Made by a program: the position numbers and the translations under genes. The notes beneath the pieces were generated by a model, which worked only from the letters and a program-made list of their open reading frames with translations, did not search any database and was not told the DNA's origin. 64,000 nucleotides of DNA from Chlamydiota bacterium (lineage in GTDB: Bacteria; Chlamydiota; Chlamydiia; Chlamydiales; Rhabdochlamydiaceae), in NCBI GenBank assembly GCA_022614855.1, contig JAKEHU010000029.1, positions 1 to 64,000 of the forward strand, in the 5' to 3' direction. This document shows positions 42,364 through 51,019 of the stretch, piece after piece (within the stretch, counting starts at the first letter, position 1; every line of letters starts with the position of its first letter).

Positions 42364-42789
42364 ATGGCTATACATGCAGCACCATTAAGTCTTCAAGAAC
42401 AGGACTTTCTCCATGAGCTTGATGTTCTAAAAGGCTATAATCCAAAAAACCATATTATTCACCTAAAAGATGGTCAACTCACTCGTGTTTCTAAAACTAC
42501 CCATGGCCTTTATCAAAATTTTCTTGAGACAAAGGTCGGAGTTAGTGAACGACTTCTACTGGTTTTGAACTTATCTTGTGAAGCTATAGACTCCGTTCCT
42601 AAAAAAACTTACACAGCTTATTATAAAGGCATTTGTAAATTATTGGAAAATTGGGACCCTAAAATTTGGGAACATTTATCTGAAAATAATTGGGAGTTTC
42701 TCAATAAAAACCAAAATGAATATCTGCTCCAATTGATTCAGGTAAGAGATCTTTTCAGCGAAAAAGCTGGTATTGACAATAATAATTAA
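42364..42789 (+). CDS. Tandem array family protein, type C (member 7)
   Basis: The 141-aa product parallels member 3 (YNPKNHIIHL, LSCEAIDSVPKKTY, KLLENWDPKIWEHL, LLQLIQVRDLFSEKA, IDNNN). It is followed at about 42807 by a 15-codon remnant of type D (MTSFNAIEQEFTHEI, then a stop), just as member 3 is followed by a type D fragment. Confidence 0.74.
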   Translation: MAIHAAPLSLQEQDFLHELDVLKGYNPKNHIIHLKDGQLTRVSKTTHGLYQNFLETKVGVSERLLLVLNLSCEAIDSVPKKTYTAYYKGICKLLENWDPKIWEHLSENNWEFLNKNQNEYLLQLIQVRDLFSEKAGIDNNN

Positions 42790-42806
42790 CCCGACTTTTT
42801 TCAGTA

Positions 42807-42854
42807 TGACCAGTTTCAATGCTATTGAGCAAGAGTTCACTCATGAAATTTAAG
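42807..42854 (+). pseudogene. Short remnant of a type D array gene
   Basis: ATGACCAGTTTCAATGC followed by ATTGAGCAAGAGTTC aligns with the start of the intact type D gene at 43699 (ATGACTACTTTCAATAC then ATTGAAGAACAAAAGTTC). The frame closes after 15 codons. Confidence 0.65.
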
Positions 42855-42864
42855 GAGAAAAATC

Positions 42865-43335
42865 ATGGCCACTATTCAAGATCCACAGTCTTATATATAT
42901 GAACTTACATCCATTTTTGAACATTATGATCCTGATAATTATCTTCTCACTTTAGATGAAAATGATAGACTTAATATGATTTCTAAAACCTTTGCAACAT
43001 CGCAAGAAAGTTTCGCTTTTGATGATGAAAAAGAAGGGGTTTCCCAACGCATTAAACTTTTTACAACATTATCTTCAGAAACCCTAAAATCGCAAAGTCT
43101 AGATCTATATATTCTATTTTACCAGGGAATTCAAAAGATACTGTCAAATTGGCCACGTAAAGTGATCGAAAATCTGGAAACAGAAACAGATCAAAAAACT
43201 GTGACGACTCTGAAAAATCTTGCCAACACTCGTACATTCATCTTAGAAAATATCGCTAGCAAAGCTAACTCGATTTCTATGTTAAACTCTTATGATGAAT
43301 ACATCAAATACCGTAACGAGGAAAATAATGTCTAG
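42865..43335 (+). CDS. Tandem array family protein, diverged (member 8)
   Basis: The 156-aa product is a diverged member: YIYELTSIFEHYDPDNYLLTL, VSQRIKLFTTLSSETL, FYQGIQKILSNWPRKV. The WDP motif is WPR. A longer C-terminal tail (SMLNSYDEYIKYRNEENNV) is unique. AAGGAG is a good ribosome site. Confidence 0.72.
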   Translation: MATIQDPQSYIYELTSIFEHYDPDNYLLTLDENDRLNMISKTFATSQESFAFDDEKEGVSQRIKLFTTLSSETLKSQSLDLYILFYQGIQKILSNWPRKVIENLETETDQKTVTTLKNLANTRTFILENIASKANSISMLNSYDEYIKYRNEENNV

Positions 43336-43702
43336 AACAGTCTCTTTCCACGAAGCACAATACGTTCAAGAGCTTGCTGCAGTCTTTCAAAAGTTTAATC
43401 CTAAAACAAAAGCGATTACTTTAAAGAATGGTGCATTGACCACTGTTTCGCTCAACGAAGTAAATTATAAGAGCTTTCTTACTCTGCAGGATGATGAAAA
43501 TAGAGAAATTTCTCTGAAAATTATGAAGCTTACAGAATTTTCAAATGAAACTCTGGATTTAATCGATCAAAAAACCCGTAGTTTACTTATAGAAAAGATT
43601 AATGCACTAATTCTTAGTTGGAACCCGACCATCGAAATTAAGAAACCATATATTTTAAATCTTGTTGCAGCAAAAGAGTCTCTTAAAAGGAAAACAAAAT
43701 GA
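43328..43702 (+). CDS. Tandem array family protein, type A-like (member 9)
   Basis: The 124-aa product is A-like (YVQELAAVFQKFNPKTKAITL, ILSWNPTIEIKKPYILNLVAAKESLKRK). The start MSRTVSFHEAQ is chosen with GAGG upstream; an earlier in-frame ATG at 43292 lies inside member 8. It overlaps member 8 by 8 bases. Confidence 0.72.
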   Translation: MSRTVSFHEAQYVQELAAVFQKFNPKTKAITLKNGALTTVSLNEVNYKSFLTLQDDENREISLKIMKLTEFSNETLDLIDQKTRSLLIEKINALILSWNPTIEIKKPYILNLVAAKESLKRKTK

Positions 43703-44142
43703 CTACTTTCAATACTATCATTGAAGAACAAAAGTTCTTTCAAGAAATCGCAAATGTTTTTGCCAAATATGATTTCCAGCAAAATATGATAGCCATAAAT
43801 GAAGATGGCAGCTTAAAAGTCGTTGAAAAGGCCAATAAAATCTATGAACAATTTCTTGAAAAGAAGGGAAAACTCCTTGTTGCCTTAAGAATTGAAAAGT
43901 TTATAGCTCTTTCTAATGAGATGCAAAATTCTTTCAATATGAGGTTCTACAGCATCTTCTATTACAATATTCGAAAATTAATTTTAGATTGGGATCCAAA
44001 TTTTCAAGATATAGATATGTTGGATGATACAAAAGCCACAATATTTTTGCTCACAAGGCCACACATAGTCTCTCTTCTTCATACAGCAGCTTTTCTTGCA
44101 GCTAAATTGATGATTAAACCCGACCAGGTGGTTCACCAATAA
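43699..44142 (+). CDS. Tandem array family protein, type D (member 10)
   Basis: The 147-aa product has FFQEIANVFAKYDFQQNMIAI, LVALRIEKFIALSNEMQNSF, KLILDWDPNFQDI and LLHTAAFLAAKLM. It overlaps member 9 by 4 bases. It is the intact relative of the fragments at 40518 and 42807. Confidence 0.75.
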   Translation: MTTFNTIIEEQKFFQEIANVFAKYDFQQNMIAINEDGSLKVVEKANKIYEQFLEKKGKLLVALRIEKFIALSNEMQNSFNMRFYSIFYYNIRKLILDWDPNFQDIDMLDDTKATIFLLTRPHIVSLLHTAAFLAAKLMIKPDQVVHQ

Positions 44143-44163
44143 CTTTGCACATAAGGGAGAAAA

Positions 44164-44616
44164 TTGACTACTAAAACTATTTCAACTCTAGAACAGCAAT
44201 ATATTAAGGAACTCAGGAATGTTTTACATGATTACAATTGCGATAAAAACATGATTGTCTTGGAAAATGAGAAGCTGAAGATTATTGAAAAGATGAATAA
44301 ATCTTATAAAAAATTTCTTCAAGAGGAAGGTGCGAAGCAGCAAGTTGCTCTGCGTATTGCAAAGATTAAAGAACTGTCAAATGAAGCTCAGGATTCGATA
44401 AAAACTGAAACTTACGATCTATTTTTTCGTAAAATTAAGGGCTTAATAGATTCTGATTTCAAAAACGACCACCCGGAGATAGGGTTTGATTCACTATATG
44501 TGCTGGGTGCTACTTCAGGTTTTCCCTCTTGGGTTACTTTGCAAGAAGATACAAAGACCCTCATGTCTGTAGCGACGTGGCTTGAGGAAAAAATTTCAGA
44601 TCGTCGAAATAATTAA
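44164..44616 (+). CDS. Tandem array family protein, type D (member 11)
   Basis: The 150-aa product has YIKELRNVLHDYNCDKNMIVL, VALRIAKIKELSNEAQDSI and KIKGLIDSDF, the WDP position being diverged. It begins with TTG in place of the array's usual ATG, with GGGAG upstream. Confidence 0.7.
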   Translation: MTTKTISTLEQQYIKELRNVLHDYNCDKNMIVLENEKLKIIEKMNKSYKKFLQEEGAKQQVALRIAKIKELSNEAQDSIKTETYDLFFRKIKGLIDSDFKNDHPEIGFDSLYVLGATSGFPSWVTLQEDTKTLMSVATWLEEKISDRRNN

Positions 44617-44643
44617 ATATCTAATATTTAAGGAGAAAAAAAT

Positions 44644-45063
44644 ATGGCTATTTCCAGTCCTCTAATGTCTATTGCTGAAGAAGAGCAATTCATTCAAGAA
44701 CTCATCGATGTTTTTAGTGCGTACAATTCTCAGCAAAATATGATTGTCCTGGATAATAATAGGCTGAAAATTGTTGAAAAGACAAATGCGATTTATGGAC
44801 AATTTCTTACACAACAAGGAAGATTGCTCGTTGCCTTGCGCATCGAGAAATTTACAAATCTATCAGTGAATACTCAGAATTCTATAGCTAAGTTCTCCTA
44901 TCAGGTTTTTTTGGGGAACATTACGCAATTAATTGCTGATTGGGAACCAAATCTCAAAAATCTAACCACGCAAGGTACTGTAGCATATATGCAATTTATG
45001 GCTACAAATCCTCATGTAATGTCCCTTATACGCACAGCAAAGTTTTTCACAGACCACCTTTAA
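44644..45063 (+). CDS. Tandem array family protein, type D (member 12)
   Basis: The 139-aa product has FIQELIDVFSAYNSQQNMIVL, LVALRIEKFTNLSVNTQNSI and IADWEPNL. AAGGAG precedes the start. Confidence 0.73.
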   Translation: MAISSPLMSIAEEEQFIQELIDVFSAYNSQQNMIVLDNNRLKIVEKTNAIYGQFLTQQGRLLVALRIEKFTNLSVNTQNSIAKFSYQVFLGNITQLIADWEPNLKNLTTQGTVAYMQFMATNPHVMSLIRTAKFFTDHL

Positions 45064-45095
45064 AAAATCACCATTATTTTTAGGAGAAAAAAAAT

Positions 45096-45539
45096 ATGTC
45101 TACAATAGGTCCTTTCTCTGAAAAGGAGTCAAAGTACATACAAAACCTGATAAACACCTTAAGTCTCTATGATCCTAAAGAGGAGAATATGATTGTCATA
45201 GAGAATGACGAGCTTGCCATTGCTTCCACTACAGATGAGGTCTACAAACAATTTCGTGAAGAGGAAGGAAGGGAAAAAGTATCAAAAAAAATTGTGCAAT
45301 TACTAGACCTCTCTCCAAAAGCAAAAGATTCTATTGACAAATCAGTTTATCATTTTATTCGTCAGAAAATTGAAGTTTTGACCCTCGAATGGGATCCTAA
45401 TTTCAATTTTCATTTGAAAGAAATGGATACACTTCAAGGTGCGCTTTTTATGGTTCAAAGCCAACATCTATTAAATCTTCTTCCTGTGATGAGTTTTGTC
45501 ATATCAAAGTTGTATCCCCAGTTAGCACAAAATCAATAA
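45096..45539 (+). CDS. Tandem array family protein, type D-like (member 13)
   Basis: The 147-aa product has YIQNLINTLSLYDPKEENMIVI, VSKKIVQLLDLSPKAKDSI, LTLEWDPNFNFHL and LLNLLPVMSFVISKL. AGGAG precedes the start. Confidence 0.73.
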   Translation: MSTIGPFSEKESKYIQNLINTLSLYDPKEENMIVIENDELAIASTTDEVYKQFREEEGREKVSKKIVQLLDLSPKAKDSIDKSVYHFIRQKIEVLTLEWDPNFNFHLKEMDTLQGALFMVQSQHLLNLLPVMSFVISKLYPQLAQNQ

Positions 45540-45560
45540 ATTTTTTTCGGTTTTTTATTT

Positions 45561-46037
45561 ATGAGTACAAATGAAGTCTTTGAAAATGCAATCGCAAGCG
45601 AATTAGAATTGATTGTAGAGATGAGGGACGTTTTGTCCATCTATGATCCCGAGAAGAATACAATCGCTACAGATCTAGATGGTAGATTGACAATCATTGA
45701 AAAAACTAATGAAATTTATGAAAAATGTCTTAACAATGGAGAGCGTCAACTAGTCTCTTGGCGCATTAAAAAATTTCTCGATCTTGATATTATCTCTCTG
45801 AGTTGTATTGATACTGATATGTATGATTTATTTTGCGAAAAAATTGAAACTTTAGTTTTTTCCTGGGATCCTAACTACAGAGAAAAAATTAGAGAAGCTC
45901 AAACAGAGACACATAACGACAGTGTTTCTAAAAAAACTGCACAATACTTAGCTAAAAATATACATATCACTAATCTCATGCCTGTAGTAGATCAGCTAAA
46001 GGTGCTTAAGAACATCATGACTCAGACAGCTCAATGA
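45561..46037 (+). CDS. Tandem array family protein (member 14, last)
   Basis: The 158-aa product has LIVEMRDVLSIYDPEKNTIATD, VSWRIKKFLDLDIISLSCI, LVFSWDPNYREKI and a C-terminal NLMPVVDQLKVL. It closes the array and overlaps the convergent rmuC gene by 23 bases. Confidence 0.72.
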   Translation: MSTNEVFENAIASELELIVEMRDVLSIYDPEKNTIATDLDGRLTIIEKTNEIYEKCLNNGERQLVSWRIKKFLDLDIISLSCIDTDMYDLFCEKIETLVFSWDPNYREKIREAQTETHNDSVSKKTAQYLAKNIHITNLMPVVDQLKVLKNIMTQTAQ

Positions 46038-47301
46038 TTTTTGGGATCTTTTCCACATTTTGAATCGCATCATGGCCGATTTCTTGGGTGCCAATTCCCA
46101 AGTCATTGAACTTTCTTGCCGTGACAAGAACCCTGCTTTCTAAAGAACCAACGGTTTTATTATAAGATTCGACTGCATGGGAAAGGGATTTTCCCACTTT
46201 TGCAAAGTGGGAGGTCATGTCTAGAATCCTTCGATGGAGTTCTTGTCCCAGGTCGCGGATCCGTTCGGCAAATTGGGAAAGGTGTTGCTGTTTCCATCCA
46301 TAAGAGACTGCGCGAAGAAGGGCAATGAGTGTAGTTGGAGTGGCCAAAATCACCCCATTTTCGGCACCCAGATCGATCAGAGAAGAATCCTGTTCCAATG
46401 CTGCACTGAAAAAAGGTTCAGAAGCTAAAAACAGGACGACAAATTCAGGACTTGGAGTGATGTGTTTCCAATAATTTTTTTTGCTTAAAGCTAGGATGTG
46501 CGTGCGCAGGTGGCGAGCATGTTCTTGCAATTTTTCGATTCGTCTTTTTTCCTCTTCCTGTTCCATTGCCTCTAAGTAGGCTTGAAGTGGCACTTTTGCA
46601 TCGATGACAATATTTCGCTCTCCAGGGAGCTTTACAATTAAATCTGGCCGCACTCTTGCTTCTTCTTCGCCGATGGTATGCGTCTGTTCATAAAAATCGC
46701 AATGGTCGACCATCCCGGCAAGTTCGACCACTCTCTTGAGCTGAATCTCCCCCCACCTTCCCCTTTGAGCAGGCGAGCGAAGAGCCTTGGATAAATTAGC
46801 CGTTTCTTTTTTTAATTCGCCCTCTGCGCGCATCAATGAATCAATCTGGCCTTTTAAATAGGCATGGTCCCCTTTTCTCTCTTTTTCTAGTTCGCGCATT
46901 CCCTTGTCTAGCTGGCTCAATGTCTCTTTTACCGGTTTGATCATCTCTTCAATGGAGGTTTTCCGAGTTTCTAGTTCATTTTTTGCTTTGGTTTGAAGAG
47001 TTTCAAAAGTAGTTTTGGCAAGCTGGATGAAGGTCTCATTATTTTCGCGAAGAGCTTTGGCAGAAAGGGCTTGAAAGCTTTCTTCCAGCTCTTTTTTCGC
47101 ATGGAGAATCAGAGAAAGTTTTTCTTCTGTAGTGGCAAGGTAGATTTTAATTTTTTCGAGTTCGCTCTCTTTTTCTTTTAAGAGATTTTCTAAATTGGAT
47201 AATTTTTCTTTTAAAAAGGAGGTAGTTGCCAAAAGGCTAGAGATTTTTATTCCCAAAATTCCGGAAAGGAAAAGAAGAAAAACCAGCAGACCCCATATCA
47301 T
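46015..47301 (-). CDS. rmuC: DNA recombination protein RmuC
   Basis: The 428-aa product has an N-terminal membrane anchor (IWGLLVFLLFLSGILGIKI), a long coiled coil (SFLKEKLSNLENLLKEKESELEKIKIYLATTEEKL), then the RmuC core: GRWGEIQLKRVVELAGM, RPDLIVKLPGERNIVIDAKVPLQAYLEA and ILATPTTLIALLRAVSYGW. RmuC has a nuclease-like fold and limits inversion at short repeats in E. coli. It is followed 3 bases later by pssA in the same direction. Confidence 0.94.
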   Translation of the reverse strand: MIWGLLVFLLFLSGILGIKISSLLATTSFLKEKLSNLENLLKEKESELEKIKIYLATTEEKLSLILHAKKELEESFQALSAKALRENNETFIQLAKTTFETLQTKAKNELETRKTSIEEMIKPVKETLSQLDKGMRELEKERKGDHAYLKGQIDSLMRAEGELKKETANLSKALRSPAQRGRWGEIQLKRVVELAGMVDHCDFYEQTHTIGEEEARVRPDLIVKLPGERNIVIDAKVPLQAYLEAMEQEEEKRRIEKLQEHARHLRTHILALSKKNYWKHITPSPEFVVLFLASEPFFSAALEQDSSLIDLGAENGVILATPTTLIALLRAVSYGWKQQHLSQFAERIRDLGQELHRRILDMTSHFAKVGKSLSHAVESYNKTVGSLESRVLVTARKFNDLGIGTQEIGHDAIQNVEKIPKIIELSES

Positions 47302-47304
47302 TCC

Positions 47305-48138
47305 TTAATCCTCCTCCTGATCAGGTTCAAAATCTTCTAGTGTTTTGGATTTTTTCCCAGCAATAAATCGAATGAGTGCAATGATGATGCCTAGAAGTAC
47401 ATAAGTCCAGGAAACGGCTGCCAGCGTTACTGGTAAAAAATAGAGAACTCCATACAAAATAAAGAGAGCAAAAATGACGGTAAAAAATACGAGTTGAAAT
47501 GAGGGAATTCGAAATTGGAGGACTTTTGCACTCGGAAATTTAAAGCGGCTTACCATAAAGTAGGCTAAAACAACCATCACACTTGTCAAAAAGATTGCTT
47601 TGAAAGGTTCGCTAAGTTCTATCAGGTTTTCTAAAAAAGGAGAAGACAAAAGAAGATTTGCTGAAACAGCGGCCAGTGCTGCGGCAGGAATAGGAAGGCC
47701 AGTGAAATGTTTTTTATGCTCGATGATCGCTTCCGGATCGGTTTTGATCTCATTCTGCTTTACGTTAAAGCGTACCAGTCTTAATATCCCGCAAATCGAA
47801 TAGAGCATGGCTCCAATGATGGCAAAAACAGAGAGGCCTGTCCCCTGCTCTAATGAGAGAGTTTTAAGTAAAAGTACAGAAGGGGCTACGCCAAAAGAAA
47901 CAGCGTCTGCAAGTGTATCAAAAATAAAACCAAATTCACTGACTGCATGGATTGCCCTTGCTAAGACGCCGTCGATCCAATCAGCAAAAGCAGCCAAAAG
48001 GAGCAAAATGGCAGAAGTTTGTAGAACCTGATAGGTTCCCATGCCAGGCTCGATCATGTTGACTTTAAAAATGACAAAAAGTCCGCAAGAAAGTCCAAAT
48101 GCTGTGATGATGTTGGGGGCGAGGTATACCTTTCTCAT
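47305..48138 (-). CDS. pssA: CDP-diacylglycerol--serine O-phosphatidyltransferase
   Basis: The enzyme makes phosphatidylserine, the precursor of phosphatidylethanolamine. The 277-aa polytopic protein carries the CDP-alcohol transferase motif DG(x2)AR(x8)G(x3)D(x3)D: DGVLARAIHAVSEFGFIFDTLAD. PssA-type features include the N-terminal LAPNIITAFGLSCGLFVIF and HFTGLPIPAAA. Confidence 0.93.
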   Translation of the reverse strand: MRKVYLAPNIITAFGLSCGLFVIFKVNMIEPGMGTYQVLQTSAILLLLAAFADWIDGVLARAIHAVSEFGFIFDTLADAVSFGVAPSVLLLKTLSLEQGTGLSVFAIIGAMLYSICGILRLVRFNVKQNEIKTDPEAIIEHKKHFTGLPIPAAALAAVSANLLLSSPFLENLIELSEPFKAIFLTSVMVVLAYFMVSRFKFPSAKVLQFRIPSFQLVFFTVIFALFILYGVLYFLPVTLAAVSWTYVLLGIIIALIRFIAGKKSKTLEDFEPDQEED

Positions 48139-48229
48139 ACTGTCCTCTTTCTTATCCTATCGCTCGTGGAGTTAAAAAGAGAAGAATTTTTCATTGGATA
48201 ATTTTGATAAAGAAAGTATAGCAATATTC

Positions 48230-48904
48230 ATGGAAAAGAGAAGTCAAAAAGTTAGAGGGTACATCCAAGATCTATTTTGCAAAGAATCCCCTGAACTTCA
48301 ATTTGTGAGAATGAATTCTAAAAAAATGGGTCTTAGAGAGGTCTATGTTCCTCCGGTTGTCGGTAAAAAGCTTCATCTTTTTACAAAACTCATCAATCCT
48401 CGGCGCGTTCTTGAAATTGGCACTTTAGGGGGCTATAGCACCATTTGGATTGCTCAAGCTTTGTCCTCCGATGCAAAAATGGTTTCCATTGAGCTAAACG
48501 AAAAGAATGTAAAAGTTGCCCTGGAACATCTTTTTCTCGCAAAACTAGATACAATTGTTGAAATTCGCCAAGGAGACGCATCTTTTCTTTTATCCAAAAT
48601 GGTTGAAGAAAAAGAGGAACCTTTTGATCTGATTTTCATCGATGCAGACAAAAAAAATTATTCCCTTTACCTCGATCTAGCTCTACAATTAGCAAAAAAA
48701 GGAAGCTTGATTTTGACAGATAACCTCATCCCTAAAAGAGGAGAAATCTTAAAACCAGATAAAAGAGATAAAGAGGCTACTTGCATTTACGAATTCAACC
48801 AAAAGCTTGCAAACCATCCAAAGTTAGAAACAGTGTTAATCCCCATCTTAAAAGATGACGAAAGCTTTGCCGATGCTCTTGGTTTTTCCATCGTCCAGGG
48901 GTAA
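48230..48904 (+). CDS. O-methyltransferase (COMT-like)
   Basis: The 224-aa product is a Methyltransf_3-family enzyme: VLEIGTLGGYSTIWIAQAL (SAM loop), VSIELNEKNVKVA, DLIFIDADKKNYSLYLDLAL (metal-binding aspartates and lysine) and LILTDNLIPKRGEI. Similar enzymes act on catechols or other hydroxyls. The start could be a TTG at 48194, which would add 12 residues. Divergent from pssA. Confidence 0.9.
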   Translation: MEKRSQKVRGYIQDLFCKESPELQFVRMNSKKMGLREVYVPPVVGKKLHLFTKLINPRRVLEIGTLGGYSTIWIAQALSSDAKMVSIELNEKNVKVALEHLFLAKLDTIVEIRQGDASFLLSKMVEEKEEPFDLIFIDADKKNYSLYLDLALQLAKKGSLILTDNLIPKRGEILKPDKRDKEATCIYEFNQKLANHPKLETVLIPILKDDESFADALGFSIVQG

Positions 48905-48927
48905 ATTTGCGCCTTATTTTATTCAAT

Positions 48928-48957
48928 CTCTGTGTTCTCTGTGAACTCTGTGGTTAA
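48928..48957. repeat. CTCTGTG repeat tract
   Basis: CTCTGTGTT-CTCTGTGAA-CTCTGTGGTTAAT repeats the unit seen at 700-777. It sits between the convergent O-methyltransferase and HEAT-repeat genes and its right end forms the stop of the latter. Confidence 0.7.
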
Positions 48958-50687
48958 TGATACAAACATTGAATCAGTGCAGAAGCAGCAACTGCACGAA
49001 TTCCTTGAAACGGCTCTTGGAGAATTTCTAGGAGAAAAGGGATGGTTTTTTGTTCTCCAATTTTTCCTATAGCTTGCAAAATGTGAATTTTGAGCTCTCG
49101 ATCAGCTTTCGCATATGCTTCTTGCAAAACGGTGATTGCAGAGCTTTCTTTGCCAAGAAGGGCTAAAATCAGTGCTGCTTGTACTTTCACCTGATCACTT
49201 TGGTCTGTCAAAAGAGATTGGATGAGCTCTAATGCATTTTCATCCCCTTCGCGAAGAAGGGTCAAAGCTGAAGCGGCAGTAGAACCCCAGGTTTGGCTTT
49301 GCAAAAAGTGTTTCACAGCATCCTGAGCTTTGGGATGGCCGACTATGCTTAAAATAGAGAGAATATCCAGGCAAGCAAATTGATGGATCACTAAGGGATA
49401 ATTGGGAATATTCTCCACATGTCTTACTTTGCTTGGACTTAAGGAACGAAAGAGAGGGTTTGCACTTGTATCCCACATCCATAAATCTGATGTTTTCACC
49501 AATGTATCATAAAGAGCTCCAGATGCGACTTCTATATGTTTTCGCTGGCCAATAAGCCCGATTGCTAGATTTACTCTAACAAATGGATCTTCGCTTTTGG
49601 TGAGAATTTCTCTCGCAATTTCCACTCCCCTTTCCCCACTCATGCTAATCGCAGCTGAAGCAATTCTGCGATCAAGCCCATTTTCTCCAAAAACTTTTCG
49701 AAGTAGAATTTCTTTTCCCTTTTCCTCTCCAAATATAAAGGAAACCCAGGCTGCAGTGATGACCACTTCACTGGAAGAATCCGCCAAAAGTGGAGCAACC
49801 ACTTCAGTTAAAGGACTATCTTCTATTTTATCGATTTTTAAAAGCGAAAAGACATTTAAAGCCGCAATGCGCACATCAGGATGAGAATCTTTTAAAAGAG
49901 GCAAGATGTTCAGGACTTTTTCCTTCAAATCAAAGTGGGCAATGATTTCACAAGCAAGATGGCGAAGGCCGGCACGATTACTCTTGATAAGCTCTGTTAA
50001 TTCTTCTTCATCTACAGAATCATACATATTCAAAAGAGAGAGAATTGCTTCGGTTTTTTCTTCTGTGATTGTCTTTTTATGAGCTATAATTGCTTTCAGT
50101 TTTGGTCGACAGTGAACCATTCTAAGCTGGCCAATTGCTCTTATGATTTCTAGCCTCACATACCAGATTTTTTCCTTATCCAGCATCTTCCTCAACTCCT
50201 CTTGAATAACTAAATCTCCAAAATGAGAAGCAAGGTTGACAGCAATGGAGCGAAGAAGGGCATTGCTCGAACGGAGTTCATTTAAAATAAGAGGGATGGC
50301 TTTTGCATCTTGAGTAACTGAAGCTCCAAAAAGGGCATTTAACCGAATGAGATATTGATCAGATTTTTCTCCCTGGTTTAAAACAGACCAGGCAACCATC
50401 TCCAAACATCTGCGATCATTTTGAATTGTAGGATCAATTTCTTTTAGAATTTTCCATTCATCAAATGTCTCCATTTCTCTTCCCCCTGCGCAGAGAGCCC
50501 TCATGAAGGCCAAATGGATGGATTTAGATCGAGGATAATGAACGAGATACTCTTTTGCCTCTTGAATTGCAGAAGAAACATCTGAAATGACTAGATGGGT
50601 ATGGATTCTATTTGCAGCAACCTCTTCTTCTTCTCCAGAGAAAAGGGGCAATAACAAGAAAGTAAATAATACGAAGATAAATCTCAT
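48954..50687 (-). CDS. Exported HEAT-repeat protein
   Basis: The 577-aa product has a signal peptide (MRFIFVLFTFLLLPLFSG) and consists mostly of HEAT/PBS-type helical repeats (for example LILNELRSSNALLRSIAVNLASHFGD, KDSHPDVRIAALNVFSLL, LADSSSEVVITAAWVSF, LLTDQSDQVKVQAALILALLG). Such scaffolds bind protein partners. The gene overlaps the HIT gene start by 4 bases. Confidence 0.88.
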   Translation of the reverse strand: MRFIFVLFTFLLLPLFSGEEEEVAANRIHTHLVISDVSSAIQEAKEYLVHYPRSKSIHLAFMRALCAGGREMETFDEWKILKEIDPTIQNDRRCLEMVAWSVLNQGEKSDQYLIRLNALFGASVTQDAKAIPLILNELRSSNALLRSIAVNLASHFGDLVIQEELRKMLDKEKIWYVRLEIIRAIGQLRMVHCRPKLKAIIAHKKTITEEKTEAILSLLNMYDSVDEEELTELIKSNRAGLRHLACEIIAHFDLKEKVLNILPLLKDSHPDVRIAALNVFSLLKIDKIEDSPLTEVVAPLLADSSSEVVITAAWVSFIFGEEKGKEILLRKVFGENGLDRRIASAAISMSGERGVEIAREILTKSEDPFVRVNLAIGLIGQRKHIEVASGALYDTLVKTSDLWMWDTSANPLFRSLSPSKVRHVENIPNYPLVIHQFACLDILSILSIVGHPKAQDAVKHFLQSQTWGSTAASALTLLREGDENALELIQSLLTDQSDQVKVQAALILALLGKESSAITVLQEAYAKADRELKIHILQAIGKIGEQKTIPFLLEILQEPFQGIRAVAASALIQCLYH

Positions 50688-51019
50688 GCAAGATGGCTAA
50701 GCCTTCTTCCTCCGATCAAGTGGAAGTGCAAATGAAAAATGGTCTGCCCCGCTTCTGGTCCACTGTTTGTCAAAAAGCGATATCCATCTGTGATATCAAA
50801 TTTTTCTGCCAAATGTTGAGCAACTTTTACCGCTTCAGCAAGGAGCCAAAAATCTTCCTTTTGTAGAGCCTGTAAATTGGGAATCTCCTTTTTTGGGACA
50901 ATCAAAATGTGGACAGGGGCTGCCGGAGCAATATCTTCAAAAGCAAGGATGTGCTCATTTTCAAAGACTTTCTTACAGGGAAGCTTTCCTTGAATGATTT
51001 TTCCAAATATAGTCGTCAT
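50684..51019 (-). CDS. HIT-family nucleotide hydrolase
   Basis: The 111-aa product has TIFGKIIQGKLPCKKVFEN, HILIVPKKEIPNL and the HIT triad FHLHFHLIGG (HxHxH). HIT proteins of the Hint/HinT branch hydrolyse adenosine phosphoramidates. The start MTTIFGKII is preferred; the longer frame to 51076 lies in the MYG1 gene. The gene overlaps the MYG1 gene's stop by 4 bases. Confidence 0.94.
   Translation of the reverse strand: MTTIFGKIIQGKLPCKKVFENEHILAFEDIAPAAPVHILIVPKKEIPNLQALQKEDFWLLAEAVKVAQHLAEKFDITDGYRFLTNSGPEAGQTIFHLHFHLIGGRRLSHLA

Noticed and set aside
39196-46037. CRISPR or tandem DNA repeat
   Set aside because: The periodicity is about 450 bases and is protein-level paralogy; there are no short identical repeats with spacers.
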